This document shows positions 26,093 through 35,407 of a stretch of DNA of 64,000 bases, one piece after another; the first letter of the stretch is position 1, and each line of letters starts with the position of its first letter. The stretch comes from Paenibacillus sp. PAMC 26794 (GTDB lineage Bacteria; Bacillota; Bacilli; Paenibacillales; Paenibacillaceae). The position numbers were made by a program, and so were the translations under genes. The stretch covers positions 1 to 64,000 of the forward strand of contig NZ_ANHX01000016.1 of the NCBI RefSeq assembly GCF_000316035.1, read 5' to 3'. The notes under the pieces were generated by a model. It was not told where the DNA came from. It did no database searches and was given only the letters and a program-made list of their open reading frames with translations.

Positions 26093-26698
26093 TTATATCA
26101 GGTCATTATAAGAGTACGAGCGAATCAACGAGAATTGTTTCGCCAGGAAATGAGGTGAATAGGGCATATCATTACGCAGCCAGGCAACGATGGTTCCAAT
26201 CAGGGCGGAAGAACCGTACCAAATTGCAATCTCCTTGTGAATGCCAGATTCTTCGAGTTCATCCTCCATCTCTACCCGATCAATTTTGGCTTTGACCAGC
26301 GTACTCAACAATTTGAGCAGTCGTTCGGTAAAAATCGGTGTGCGCTTTGTAGCAAGAACCACTTGATAGAACGAGGCGTTCTCTGCAAAATGCTCCAGTA
26401 ACTTGACCAGAACAGGCCAAGCCTCTTCCGTTCTTTGCTTCTCAAAATGAGGAGCATATTCATCCACGATCCGCTCAATATTCTCGATCATCTCGTCGGC
26501 CATCTTCTCCATCATATCCGTGATATCTCGATAGTGCAGGTAGAAGGTTACCCGATTAATCGTCGCTCGTTCTGCAATTTTGTTCACAGACAATTTTTCA
26601 ATATCCATTTCCTGCAGTAATTCAACAAATGCACTTCGAATTAACTGACGTGTTCGCAATATTCTTGGGTCCACGGCTGATTTCTTCTCGTCTTTCAC
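26093..26698 (-). CDS. TetR family repressor of the divergent efflux gene
   Basis: 201 residues, GTG start with AAGGAGGG. The N-terminal helix-turn-helix reads LSVNKIAERATINRVTFYLHY, and the C-terminal part is of the TetR_C_8 kind (MEKMADEMIENIERI). It is divergent from a DHA2 MFS gene with a 221-bp intergenic region containing dyads. The usual arrangement is a drug-sensing repressor that controls both genes. Confidence 0.88.
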   Translation of the reverse strand: MKDEKKSAVDPRILRTRQLIRSAFVELLQEMDIEKLSVNKIAERATINRVTFYLHYRDITDMMEKMADEMIENIERIVDEYAPHFEKQRTEEAWPVLVKLLEHFAENASFYQVVLATKRTPIFTERLLKLLSTLVKAKIDRVEMEDELEESGIHKEIAIWYGSSALIGTIVAWLRNDMPYSPHFLAKQFSLIRSYSYNDLI

Positions 26699-26734
26699 CT
26701 GTATCCCTCCTTCAAATTTTAAACATTACAATTT

Positions 26735-26883
26735 TAAACGATAAGTCGTTTATTTTTGATTTACACAACAAATTCATTTCTTTTGTAAAATAAACGACGA
26801 AAACACGTCATAACGTAAATTGTAATCTGTCCGAATATGTATATAATTCAATAAATACAATGTAAACTATACAACACGTTGTA
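26735..26883. promoter_or_regulatory. TetR operator candidates between tetR and MFS
   Basis: A 7-4-7 dyad TAAACGA-TAAG-TCGTTTA at 26735-26752 lies close to tetR, with a further TAAACGA half site at 26791. A TACAAC-AC-GTTGTA dyad (26870-26883) lies 37 bp before the MFS start. The TAAACGA sites are most likely for the TetR protein. The TACAAC dyad could serve it or another repressor. Confidence 0.5.
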
Positions 26884-26919
26884 AATTTAGTCACGCGTGG
26901 ATTGAAAGGATGAAAAGGA

Positions 26920-28419
26920 TTGAGTCAGGCTAGAGTACAAGAAGAATTATCCGTAAAGAAAGGCCCCATCCTGTTTATCATGATTTTGGGAGCCTTCCTT
27001 GCAACATTGAATCAAACGATCATGAGTGTCGCTACACCGGAACTGATGGGTGATTTTAACATCTCCGCCGCAACAGCACAATGGTTAACGACAGGTTATA
27101 TGCTGGTGAACGGGGTACTTATCCCCGTTACGGCCTACTTCATGCAACGCTTTTCAACCAAGCAACTATTCCAAGCTTCAATGTTTATTTTCCTGATTGG
27201 TACCATCGTATCCGCTCTTGCAACCAACTTTGGCACATTGCTGACCGGACGCATGATTCAGGCAGCGGGTGCAGGTATTATCATGCCGCTCTTGATGCAC
27301 GTTATTTTGACCTTGTTTGCCCCTGAAAAACGAGGATCTGCGATGGGTATGGTTGGTTTTGCCATCATTTTTGCCCCTGCAATCGGGCCTACCCTTGCCG
27401 GTTATATCCTCGAGAACTATTCTTGGCAAACGATGTTCTACGGCATGATTCCATTAACTCTTATTGTCATTGCCTTTGCATTTGTATACCTGAAGAATGT
27501 ATCCGAACGGGTCAACACAAAGTTCGACACAATCAGTGTGGTGTTCTCCACTATCGGATTTGGCGCATTGCTCTATGGTTTCAGCAGAGCAGGAAGTCTG
27601 GGATGGTCAAGTGCAGAAGTTCTTATCTGTATCACTGCAGGAATTGTTTCCCTTGCCCTGTTTACATGGCGTCAGCTCGTTTCGGAGACTCCCCTGCTTG
27701 ATCTGCGGGCTTTCAAATACAACATGTTCTCTCTGACTACGGTCATTAGTATCGCGATTACAATGATCATGTATGCTGACATGATGTTGCTTCCCTTGTA
27801 TCTCCAGAACGCACGTGGTTACACTGCACTGGAGTCCGGATTATTGCTTCTGCCAGGTGCGCTTGTCATGGGCTTCCTGATGCCAGTAGCCGGAAAATTG
27901 TTTGACCGATTTGGAGCGAAATGGCTCGCTGTTATCGGGATGGTGATCACCATCGTGACGACAATTGGTTTCATCGACTTAACGGATTCAACCAGTTATG
28001 GTTACCTGGTATTAATGTCTACCGGCCGCCGAATTGGTATGGCTCTGCTCATGATGCCGATTCAAACGGCGGGGCTTAACCAACTGCCACCAAGACTCGG
28101 TGCACACGGTACAGCTATCTCCAACACCGTCAGACAAGTGGCTGGCGCTGTAGGTACTTCATTGCTCGTGAGTGTCATGACCTCCCGTACAACGGCACAC
28201 GTACAGGATATGATGGCGACTGGTGCAGCCAATGGTCTCAGTCAAAAACAGCTTGCTACAGAATCCATGATCCAGGGTATCAATGATGCTTATGTTGTTA
28301 TCATCGGTATCGCTGTAGTGGGATTGGTCCTTTCCTTCTTTATCAAACGCACCAAACAAACCAAAGAGGAAGAAATCAAACAGGTGGTAAGACAAAAAGT
28401 TTCTATGAATTCAAATTAA
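26920..28419 (+). CDS. MFS drug efflux transporter, DHA2 (EmrB/QacA) family
   Basis: 499 residues with 14 predicted membrane helices. The DHA2 signature around helix 1 (LGAFLATLNQTIMSVATPEL), WLTTGYMLVNG, GRMIQAAGAGIIMPL (motif C-like) and motif A GKLFDRFGAKW are visible. TTG start with AAAGGATGAAAAGGA upstream. It exports hydrophobic drugs or toxic compounds by proton antiport. The divergent TetR gene is the presumed regulator. A strong terminator follows. Confidence 0.92.
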   Translation: MSQARVQEELSVKKGPILFIMILGAFLATLNQTIMSVATPELMGDFNISAATAQWLTTGYMLVNGVLIPVTAYFMQRFSTKQLFQASMFIFLIGTIVSALATNFGTLLTGRMIQAAGAGIIMPLLMHVILTLFAPEKRGSAMGMVGFAIIFAPAIGPTLAGYILENYSWQTMFYGMIPLTLIVIAFAFVYLKNVSERVNTKFDTISVVFSTIGFGALLYGFSRAGSLGWSSAEVLICITAGIVSLALFTWRQLVSETPLLDLRAFKYNMFSLTTVISIAITMIMYADMMLLPLYLQNARGYTALESGLLLLPGALVMGFLMPVAGKLFDRFGAKWLAVIGMVITIVTTIGFIDLTDSTSYGYLVLMSTGRRIGMALLMMPIQTAGLNQLPPRLGAHGTAISNTVRQVAGAVGTSLLVSVMTSRTTAHVQDMMATGAANGLSQKQLATESMIQGINDAYVVIIGIAVVGLVLSFFIKRTKQTKEEEIKQVVRQKVSMNSN

Positions 28420-28448
28420 GGTGTCCAGCCTCATAATTGCTTGCATAA

Positions 28449-28493
28449 CAAAGCGGCAGATCAAGACGTTTACGTCTGATCTGCCGCTTTTTA
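28449..28493 (+). terminator. Terminator between MFS and P450 genes
   Basis: AAAGCGGCAGATCA and TGATCTGCCGCTTT with an inner GACGT/ACGTC, then a T-run on the plus strand. It serves the convergent end of both genes. Confidence 0.85.
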
Positions 28494-28517
28494 GGTTGTG
28501 TCCCGTATGATTCCTTC

Positions 28518-29753
28518 TCACTCCGCAACGATCTTCACTGGCAGATGGGTCAACGACTGCCCCGGAGCTGAAGTGGCCAGATTATTCTCCAGATCAAAGG
28601 ACTCCACCGGTTCGATCCGAGCGATCTTCTCTACAAATGCAGTCAATGCAATGCTTAGTTCCATTCTTGCCAGCGGGGCACCCAGACAAAAGTGTGGGCC
28701 ATTACCAAAGGTAAGATGTCTTTTGTTATTCCGACGATGAATATTCAGCTCAAAGGGGTCTTCAAACATCTGCTCGTCCATATTGGCTGCACTCATCCAG
28801 GAGATCACGACATCTCCTTTTTTCAAGTCTACTCCGAGCAATTGGTTATCCTGCTTCACTGTCCGATGTCGCTTGGCATTATGGAACCGATAACGAAGCA
28901 TTTCTTCCACTGCGAGCGGAACCCATTCGGGGTTCCGCCTGAGTTGGCCATACAAGCTCGGGTCATCGTAGAGGAAGGAATAGAATGTATTTGAAACCAT
29001 ATGGCTTGTTGTCTCAATACCGGCTCCGAGCAGGAGCATGGTCGTGCGAACAACCTCATCCTCCGTGAACTTCTCCCCCTCAACATCGACATTTAACAGA
29101 TCCGTAATGATATCCTCACCAGGATGAGTCCGTTTATGAACCACAATGGGGTACAGGAATTGATAGTACTCTTGCGCCGCAGTTTGCTTTTTCAGTTCAC
29201 TCTCCTCAGCCGTCTTTGGATTGATGGGTTGAAACAGAATATCTACCCAGTTCTTGAAGCGATGGCTGTCTGTAAGAGGGATGCCGAGCAGATCGGCCAT
29301 AACCATCGAAGGCAGAGGAGCGGCCAACGCTTGAACAATATCAATGGTCGTATTTGGCTCAATATCTGCTACCAGCTGCTGTGCAATGTTGCGAATTCGT
29401 GGCTCCCAGTTTTTCAGACTACGCGGTGTAAAAGCAGCAGATAACAACGAACGACTTTTTTGATGACGAGGAGGATCGAGACTTGATATGTTTAATTTGT
29501 CTGGAGGTGTACCTTCATTGTTCTTCGCTCCAACGGCAATGGTCGTCCGGGTTCCTTCGGCTGAAAAATACTCATGATTACTGAGGACCTGCTTCACATC
29601 ATCGTATCTGAACACATTCCAGGTGTCTGTACCTTCGTGATAGTACACAGGATGCTCGGACAGCATTTTTCGAAACCAGTGAAGTGGGAAAAACTCTTCA
29701 GATCTGGACTGAAACCCCGTAATGTCCTCAACATGTATCACTTCTTTATACAT
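28518..29753 (-). CDS. Cytochrome P450
   Basis: 411 residues, soluble bacterial type. The I-helix oxygen-binding motif is LLLGAGIETTSH, the heme ligand loop is FGNGPHFCLGAP with the thiolate Cys, and the ExxR-like region EEMLRYR is present. RSLLSAAFTPR is a typical CYP107/CYP109-like segment. The start is the ATG at 29753 with AGAGGTGG. No ferredoxin or reductase gene is adjacent, so electrons must come from elsewhere. Substrate unknown. Single-gene unit. Confidence 0.92.
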   Translation of the reverse strand: MYKEVIHVEDITGFQSRSEEFFPLHWFRKMLSEHPVYYHEGTDTWNVFRYDDVKQVLSNHEYFSAEGTRTTIAVGAKNNEGTPPDKLNISSLDPPRHQKSRSLLSAAFTPRSLKNWEPRIRNIAQQLVADIEPNTTIDIVQALAAPLPSMVMADLLGIPLTDSHRFKNWVDILFQPINPKTAEESELKKQTAAQEYYQFLYPIVVHKRTHPGEDIITDLLNVDVEGEKFTEDEVVRTTMLLLGAGIETTSHMVSNTFYSFLYDDPSLYGQLRRNPEWVPLAVEEMLRYRFHNAKRHRTVKQDNQLLGVDLKKGDVVISWMSAANMDEQMFEDPFELNIHRRNNKRHLTFGNGPHFCLGAPLARMELSIALTAFVEKIARIEPVESFDLENNLATSAPGQSLTHLPVKIVAE

Positions 29754-29879
29754 TTTGAATCCACCTCTCAGCATCGTTTCGTGATTGGTTACATGGGTAC
29801 CTGAATTGACAGTTCAGCACCTGATCCCATTTTATACCATACGTTCATTTATTGATATAAACCATTTGAACTAAATGAG

Positions 29880-29905
29880 AAAAACCCCTTAATATAAGGG
29901 GTTTT
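29880..29905 (-). terminator. Terminator after the coiled-coil gene
   Basis: AAAACCCCTT / AAGGGGTTTT with T-runs on both strands, 64 nt past the stop of the 95-residue gene. Confidence 0.8.
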
Positions 29906-29968
29906 CGTTTTATACGTATCGTATATTATTTCTGTCGGTGTTTCAGAGAGATAAGCGATACGAACCGA

Positions 29969-30256
29969 TCAATCACCTAGTTTCCCCATTGCTTCCTGTA
30001 GCTGTTCCAGTTGTTCAGACAGGGTTTCAATCAAGTTCTTCGTTTGGCTTGCCTTCTCCATTAAGATTTGCTCTTCAGAATTGTCTTCCGATGCATTCCT
30101 GATTGGTGATGACTTCAATTCCGACAATTCGCGTTTGTATGTTTCTTGTTTCTCCGAAGCTATTCTCAGTTTTTCTTTCGTCGTACCGATCTGATGCTCC
30201 AGATATATGATGTCGGACGAGTTCGCTCCATCGGATACACGTTGTGAATATGTCAT
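29969..30256 (-). CDS. Small coiled-coil protein coupled to an FAD oxidase
   Basis: 95 residues, almost entirely charged heptad-like helix (IGTTKEKLRIASEKQETYKR, LIETLSEQLEQLQEAMGKL). No signal peptide or known domain. The ATG overlaps the oxidase stop by 4 nt (ATGA), so the two are co-translated. I do not recognise it; it may be a structural or binding partner of the oxidase or unrelated. Confidence 0.75.
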   Translation of the reverse strand: MTYSQRVSDGANSSDIIYLEHQIGTTKEKLRIASEKQETYKRELSELKSSPIRNASEDNSEEQILMEKASQTKNLIETLSEQLEQLQEAMGKLGD

Positions 30257-31395
30257 GACTCACCTCTTTTAATTTCATCCATTGCTTTGCCAACAGTATA
30301 GGACTCAATATCGATATCCAGCTCCATGCCGAGAGCTAGTTTCGCCAGTTGACTCCCGATAAAAGGACCCATGGTCAATCCAGAGGCTCCAAGTCCATTC
30401 GCGGTAATCAGACCTTGCCAGCCTGGGACAGCCCCCATTACTGGTAGAAAGCCAGGTGTGAATGGACGGAACCCAACTCTTACTTCCTGGAATGTGCTAT
30501 TGGCTAGCCCCGGCGCCAGTTCCAGACCTTTATTCAAAACTTCCTGCATGCCTCCTGCGGTTACTCTTGTATCATAACCCTCCACATCATTTTCATGAGT
30601 GGCACCAATCACGATCTTCTGTTGATCAAAGGCCAGCAGATATTGGTCTGAAGGTGGCATGATCACAGGCCAACGGCCTGTATCCTCCCCATCCGTGACA
30701 TGTAGATGCATAATTTGTGCCTTTTGATAATGCACTTTAAAGTGTATGCCGAGTGGCTTCAGCAGTTCGTTGGCCCATGCACCTGCACAGACAACGACTT
30801 CATCTGCCAGGAAACTCTGATCATTAACACTCACACCAATGACCCGATCCGCTTCGAATTGAAGCGTGGCGTCTCCATGGATCACTTCAGCTCCATTTCG
30901 TTGTGCAGACCGGATCAAGGCATCGCGCAGCGCCCTTCCATCTATACGTGCAGCACCGCTGATATGTACCGATTGATAACGTTCATCCAGCAATGGAAAA
31001 CGTTCACGGGTTTCTTTGACATCAAGAGGTGTAATGTCACCAATCTCCGGTGCATCTGTTTTGCGAAGATGGGCCCGCTCTTCCATCTTGTTGATTTTGT
31101 CCACATCCGTATGAATACTAAGTGCGCCCACTTGAGCATAACCAGTTTCCGTTTCTCCTTCGCCTTCAAGCTCCGCTATGATGCCAGGATAGAACCGCGC
31201 ACCAGCCTTGGCGAGCTGATACCAGTCTTGATTGCGACGCTGTGACAGCCATGGACAGATGATACCGGCAGCTGCATCCGTTGCCTGTCCTATATCTTTT
31301 CGGTCTATGATGATGACCTCTGCGCCATGTTTGGCTAATTGATAGGCTGTTGATGCCCCCAGAATACCCGATCCGACTACGATGACTTTCTTCAT
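30253..31395 (-). CDS. FAD-dependent amino acid oxidase/dehydrogenase (DAO family)
   Basis: 380 residues. N-terminal Rossmann FAD motif VVGSGILGASTAYQLAKHGA, then IIDRKDIGQATDAAAGI. The C-terminal DAO signature is RVGFRPFTPGFLPVMG and GLGASGLTMGPFIGSQL. It resembles glycine oxidase or D-amino-acid dehydrogenase-like enzymes that oxidise the C-N bond of small amines. The start is the ATG at 31395, 8 nt after AAAGGA; a frame from 31419 reads longer without a site. Coupled to the downstream coiled-coil gene. Confidence 0.88.
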   Translation of the reverse strand: MKKVIVVGSGILGASTAYQLAKHGAEVIIIDRKDIGQATDAAAGIICPWLSQRRNQDWYQLAKAGARFYPGIIAELEGEGETETGYAQVGALSIHTDVDKINKMEERAHLRKTDAPEIGDITPLDVKETRERFPLLDERYQSVHISGAARIDGRALRDALIRSAQRNGAEVIHGDATLQFEADRVIGVSVNDQSFLADEVVVCAGAWANELLKPLGIHFKVHYQKAQIMHLHVTDGEDTGRWPVIMPPSDQYLLAFDQQKIVIGATHENDVEGYDTRVTAGGMQEVLNKGLELAPGLANSTFQEVRVGFRPFTPGFLPVMGAVPGWQGLITANGLGASGLTMGPFIGSQLAKLALGMELDIDIESYTVGKAMDEIKRGES

Positions 31396-31690
31396 GTTTG
31401 CATTCCTTTCTATAATCACTCACTCGTTATAGCGTATAACGTTTCGCATTCTGTTGGCAAGGCAGGCGTACTTTTAGATCCATAAATAGAGGCTGATCAG
31501 ACCAAAGTTCATACTCATTCATCCAATAAATAATTATTGATGCATTTATATGAAAACGTTTTATATATTGCTCGTCATTCAATTAAAATTATTCCATTTA
31601 TGTAATATAATTCTTTCTAGGTTTCTTTTAACTCTGTAACCACGCCACTTACGCACATGATCCTTTAACGAAAAGAGGAATAACACGACG

Positions 31691-32506
31691 ATGCCGAAAC
31701 CTAGCATGGGGAATCCGCTGGATACCGATATGCCGCTCATGATTACAGGGCAAAACCAGTTGACCGTTGATGAATTGATGAATTGGAGCGACCATTCACG
31801 GGATTACAGCATTGTACAGTGCATCGGAGGAACAGGACGAATCGCAGCAAAGAATCATGAATTTTCGATCAAAAAAGGAACCGCTCTCATTTTGTTCCCG
31901 GAGGTAACCTACCGTTACCACAATCTGAGTGATTCATTACGATTTGATTGTCTGTCTTTCAATGGCTATTTGTTGCCACGGTTCTTGCATACCTTGCAGA
32001 TCGGGGAGCTGCGCGCCTTCAAGCCGGATGGAATGCTTCATATCCTGTTGCGTGAAATTACGTTGGCGCTGCAGTCCCGGCACAAGGATCAGATCTGGCA
32101 CGTATCCGCATTACTGTACATGCTTTTGGTCAGATTAACCATTGAAGGTGAACGCTATAGTGCTTACGAACATTCTGATGCCCGATTAAGATTGGATGAA
32201 CTCATTACTTTTATCAAACAAAATTATCATCAGGATATCTCTCTCCCCATGTTGGCTGAGCAGATGGACGTAACCGAACAGCACCTCAATCGCATATTCA
32301 AAAAAGAATTTCAAATGACTCCACTGGAGTATCTGATGCGATATCGGTTGTTGAAAGCCAAGGAAATGCTCATAGAAAATAACACTACTACCGCTCATGA
32401 AATAGCCAAAGCTGTTGGTTTCAACAGTGCCAGTTACTTTGGATCGGTGTTCAAAAAATACGAAGGGATCTCCCCTATCGAGCTACGCAAGCAATATCTG
32501 GATTAA
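31691..32506 (+). CDS. AraC family regulator with N-terminal cupin
   Basis: 271 residues. The N-terminal cupin-like half contains FSIKKGTALILFPEVTYRYH. The C-terminal double helix-turn-helix has LAEQMDVTEQHLNRIFKKEF and AHEIAKAVGFNSASYFGSVF. It is divergent from the FAD oxidase (295-bp gap with no clear operator read) and convergent with the HAD gene. The stops of the two convergent genes share the palindrome TTAA. Probably senses a sugar or similar ligand. Confidence 0.9.
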   Translation: MPKPSMGNPLDTDMPLMITGQNQLTVDELMNWSDHSRDYSIVQCIGGTGRIAAKNHEFSIKKGTALILFPEVTYRYHNLSDSLRFDCLSFNGYLLPRFLHTLQIGELRAFKPDGMLHILLREITLALQSRHKDQIWHVSALLYMLLVRLTIEGERYSAYEHSDARLRLDELITFIKQNYHQDISLPMLAEQMDVTEQHLNRIFKKEFQMTPLEYLMRYRLLKAKEMLIENNTTTAHEIAKAVGFNSASYFGSVFKKYEGISPIELRKQYLD

Positions 32507-33144
32507 AGAGCCTCCATATCGATCTCGGCCAGCGAGGATAACCGAAGTTCATGCATGGCGAATTCCAGACCACGCGTTACCTCGTTAGGCACGATGATAC
32601 AACGAATACCTGCTGCATTGGCTGCCTTCAAGCCATTAGGTGAGTCTTCGAACACAATCGCTTCGGAAGCCTCGATCCCAAGACTCTGGAGAGCAAGAAG
32701 GTACAGTTCAGGGTCCGGTTTCACTCGCTTCACATCCTCGGATGTATGAACGACTGTGAAATAATCGAAAATGCCTAATTTCTGCAAGTAACCATGCACC
32801 CAGTCCCGTGTGGAGCTGGAAGCAACCGCAAGCTGAATCCCCTTCTCCCTCGCAGACTGAAGCAATTCATGCACCCCTGGAAGAATGGCAGCCTGTCCCA
32901 AATAGACTTCGTATTTCTGTTCAGAGAGAAGTTTGATATGATCATGATCTATCTTTTTTTGGAGCGCTTGCTCCAGATACAGAAATGGATGAAATTCCTC
33001 AAAGGATGTCCCCACATTTTTCGACCATAGCTCCAGACCAAGTTCCACTCCATGCTCTTCATAAATATCGCGAAACGCATAGTACCAGGGTGTCTCCGTA
33101 TCCACAATGAGTCCATCAAAATCAAATATAAATGCTTTTACCAT
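32503..33144 (-). CDS. HAD superfamily phosphatase/phosphoglucomutase-like
   Basis: 213 residues. Motif I is FDFDGLIVDTE (nucleophile Asp9 and acid Asp11), with a helical cap, motif II VASSSTRDW, the Lys in RVKPDPELY, and motif IV IVFEDSPNGLKAANAAGI. It belongs to the beta-phosphoglucomutase/sugar-phosphatase subgroup. It lies 39 nt after the DUF1349 gene and may belong to the same transcript as the aminotransferase-dehydrogenase operon. Substrate probably a phosphorylated sugar. Confidence 0.88.
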   Translation of the reverse strand: MVKAFIFDFDGLIVDTETPWYYAFRDIYEEHGVELGLELWSKNVGTSFEEFHPFLYLEQALQKKIDHDHIKLLSEQKYEVYLGQAAILPGVHELLQSAREKGIQLAVASSSTRDWVHGYLQKLGIFDYFTVVHTSEDVKRVKPDPELYLLALQSLGIEASEAIVFEDSPNGLKAANAAGIRCIIVPNEVTRGLEFAMHELRLSSLAEIDMEAL

Positions 33145-33183
33145 GAACCTGTTCTCCCTCCAATGATCTGCCGGGGGAGCGGA

Positions 33184-33777
33184 TTAGAAGCGTGCGGTCA
33201 AGTCCGGATGAGTAACGTTCACTGATAAAAAGTGACACGTACAGCCCGTTCCAGTCGGCGATTGTGCAACTAATCCAGCTCGAAGTTCCCCCTGAATCGG
33301 CATGCCGAAATATCGAATTAGTTTCCACTCTTCCCCATCGGGTGAATAAAAGAATGATATGCAGTCCTCTACTTTGCGTATACGCAGATAAGGATTAGGT
33401 ACGGAGACTTCAACCGAATTGCAATCATCGGATGAACCATCACGTGTCACCACCGACACGATGGTAGGCACTTTTCCATCATACTCAAAACAAATTTTGC
33501 ACCAGTTAAGATCATCCGCCATCACCATCAGGCATCCGGAATCATATTGATTTTTCATATCAACGGTTAATTGGGTTGTAATTTCGAAGTCCTCAGGTAC
33601 AGGCATGGACAGAAATGGTGCGGTTGCACGAATATGCTTGCCCGCTGGATCTTGGAAAAAGTCGGTGTCAGCCTTCGTTTCCACCAGCACACCTCCCTGA
33701 TCCGTATAGGACCAGCTTTCGGGCTCGTTCATCCAGCTCCATTGCTTCCGTGCTTCTGTTGTCATTACGTTAGTCAT
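33184..33777 (-). CDS. DUF1349 domain protein
   Basis: 197 residues with no signal peptide. WSWMNEPESW at the start, FQDPAGKHIRATAPFL, QYDSGCLMVMADDLNWCKICF, and LRIRKVEDCISFFYSPDGEEW fit the DUF1349 concanavalin-like beta-sandwich, often in carbohydrate-related loci. Function unknown. It is followed closely by the HAD gene. A 205-bp MITE-like element separates it from the MFS gene upstream. Confidence 0.82.
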   Translation of the reverse strand: MTNVMTTEARKQWSWMNEPESWSYTDQGGVLVETKADTDFFQDPAGKHIRATAPFLSMPVPEDFEITTQLTVDMKNQYDSGCLMVMADDLNWCKICFEYDGKVPTIVSVVTRDGSSDDCNSVEVSVPNPYLRIRKVEDCISFFYSPDGEEWKLIRYFGMPIQGELRAGLVAQSPTGTGCTCHFLSVNVTHPDLTARF

Positions 33778-33817
33778 TTGTTAGCAGCCTCCCAAGTTAA
33801 AATATGTTCTAGAGGTA

Positions 33818-34022
33818 GTTCAAAAAGTCCGCTTTTGATTACGAAGGATGCCTAGTGGCATCATCAGCATCGAATATGGCATTCAGCCGAAATAAGTGTG
33901 GGCTTACGAAGTATGTTTCCTTCGGAAACATTGCGGTTGCTCACGTAGCTCTATCTACGCTCCGCTACTCCATTTCTAGCTTCATCCCATCTTCTCGGTA
34001 CTGAAAACCGCTCTTTTTGAAC
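33818..34022. mobile_element. MITE-like element with GTTCAAAAAG ends
   Basis: 205 bp with terminal inverted repeats: GTTCAAAAAGTCCGCTTTT at the left and the inverse of GTTCAAAAAGAGCGGTTTT at the right (16 of 19 match). There is no coding capacity and no clear target duplication. It lies between the MFS stop and the DUF1349 start, where it may affect read-through. Confidence 0.65.
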
Positions 34023-34082
34023 ATGCATTTACTAGTTTTTTCTGTACTACATATTCGCTCCAGATACAGTAAACCCCTTTTT

Positions 34083-35327
34083 CTACATATTTTTGTAAGG
34101 TTCCAGCACTTGGGAGTGCTTTTGCGGATCTGGCAGGAAGAACATAATGACCATGAGTACGATATATAGACCAAGAATGACACTGAACAACAGTGTTGGA
34201 TTGTGATGGTAGAGCAAGCCCGTCAGGTAACCGGATGGAATGGCTGTAAGCGTCATGACTGTCTGCACGGCCGAGAACATGTCGGCTTTCTCATGTGTAC
34301 CCAATCGGTTCATCAACAGGGAATCCCGGTACGTCTGCAAAATGAAATTACCCGCAGCGAGCACGATTAGCGTGAGAAACAACATCCCTATATTCCCCAC
34401 AGGGATCAATAGAAACAGAATGGCCCCGGCCGTACTAAGCACAATGGAAAAACCAACATACTTCTCTTCCGAGCGCCGTTTCAGTCGCGGAATAATGACC
34501 AGGTAGAGCAGCATGACGGTTACCGCGGTCACTACCGGGATAAACGAAATGACACGGTCATCAAATTTCAACTGTTCCTTGAAGAAAATGACCTGAAAGA
34601 AATTCAGCTGCAAGATCAGATTGGACAACACCGTGATCAGAATAATCGGAAAAAGTCTCCGTTTGTAGAACGATTTTCCGAACAGGCGCAGACTGGAACC
34701 CAAACTCTGAAGCACGCGGGTTTTACTATGCAATCCCATAAGCTCCTTGCCGACCTCGGTCTCATCCGTGTATCGGTTACGAATGAAGAACATGGCGGTC
34801 ATGAGGATGCCCCCGACAAAGTAAATGCTGGCGAGTGTTGGCACAATACCATAATCAGCAATGACCACCCCGGCAATAGGCGTTAATACCCCGGCTCCTG
34901 TAATGATCATGTTGAGAATGGCAAATACCTTCGATCGTTTGTGTTCCTCCACATCCTCTATGATCAGACAGTTAAAGGCGACCGTTACAAACTTGGATGT
35001 TGCGTTTAGTAAGTAGGCGATCAGGAACAGCCAAAAGTTCTGAGAGAAGGCCCAGATGAACATGGGAACACTCCAGGCAAGCAGATCAAAGATCAGCGTT
35101 GTTCGTTTGCGCCCCAGCTTATTCGTAATGGAACCCGCAAACAATTGAAAGATAAAGGCAAAATAAAGATTCACCGAATTGATTAAACCGATTTCTATGT
35201 CCGAAAGTCCGGCTTCCTTCATATATAAAGGAGCATAGAAGAGAACGATCGTGCCCGGAATGGCCCATACCGGTTCGAGAAAAATGGAGTAGCGTGGATT
35301 CTTCGGCAAATCTTGAAGCAATTTCAA
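34083..35327 (-). CDS. MFS transporter
   Basis: About 414 residues, 12 predicted membrane helices (for example PGTIVLFYAPLYMKEAGL, VTVAFNCLIIEDVEEHKRSK after helix 4). I take the TTG at 35327 as start because AAGGAAGG precedes it; the longer frame to 35387 has no site. It is in one operon with a dehydrogenase, aminotransferase and glycosyltransferase, so it most likely moves the product or substrate of that pathway. The direction is unknown. Confidence 0.86.
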   Translation of the reverse strand: MKLLQDLPKNPRYSIFLEPVWAIPGTIVLFYAPLYMKEAGLSDIEIGLINSVNLYFAFIFQLFAGSITNKLGRKRTTLIFDLLAWSVPMFIWAFSQNFWLFLIAYLLNATSKFVTVAFNCLIIEDVEEHKRSKVFAILNMIITGAGVLTPIAGVVIADYGIVPTLASIYFVGGILMTAMFFIRNRYTDETEVGKELMGLHSKTRVLQSLGSSLRLFGKSFYKRRLFPIILITVLSNLILQLNFFQVIFFKEQLKFDDRVISFIPVVTAVTVMLLYLVIIPRLKRRSEEKYVGFSIVLSTAGAILFLLIPVGNIGMLFLTLIVLAAGNFILQTYRDSLLMNRLGTHEKADMFSAVQTVMTLTAIPSGYLTGLLYHHNPTLLFSVILGLYIVLMVIMFFLPDPQKHSQVLEPYKNM

Positions 35328-35407
35328 TCGATATCCCTTCCTTCTGCGGTTTTCACCGCTGCGAATTCCAACTTCTCGCAGCGGCAAACCCGCTAATGTC
35401 TACATGC

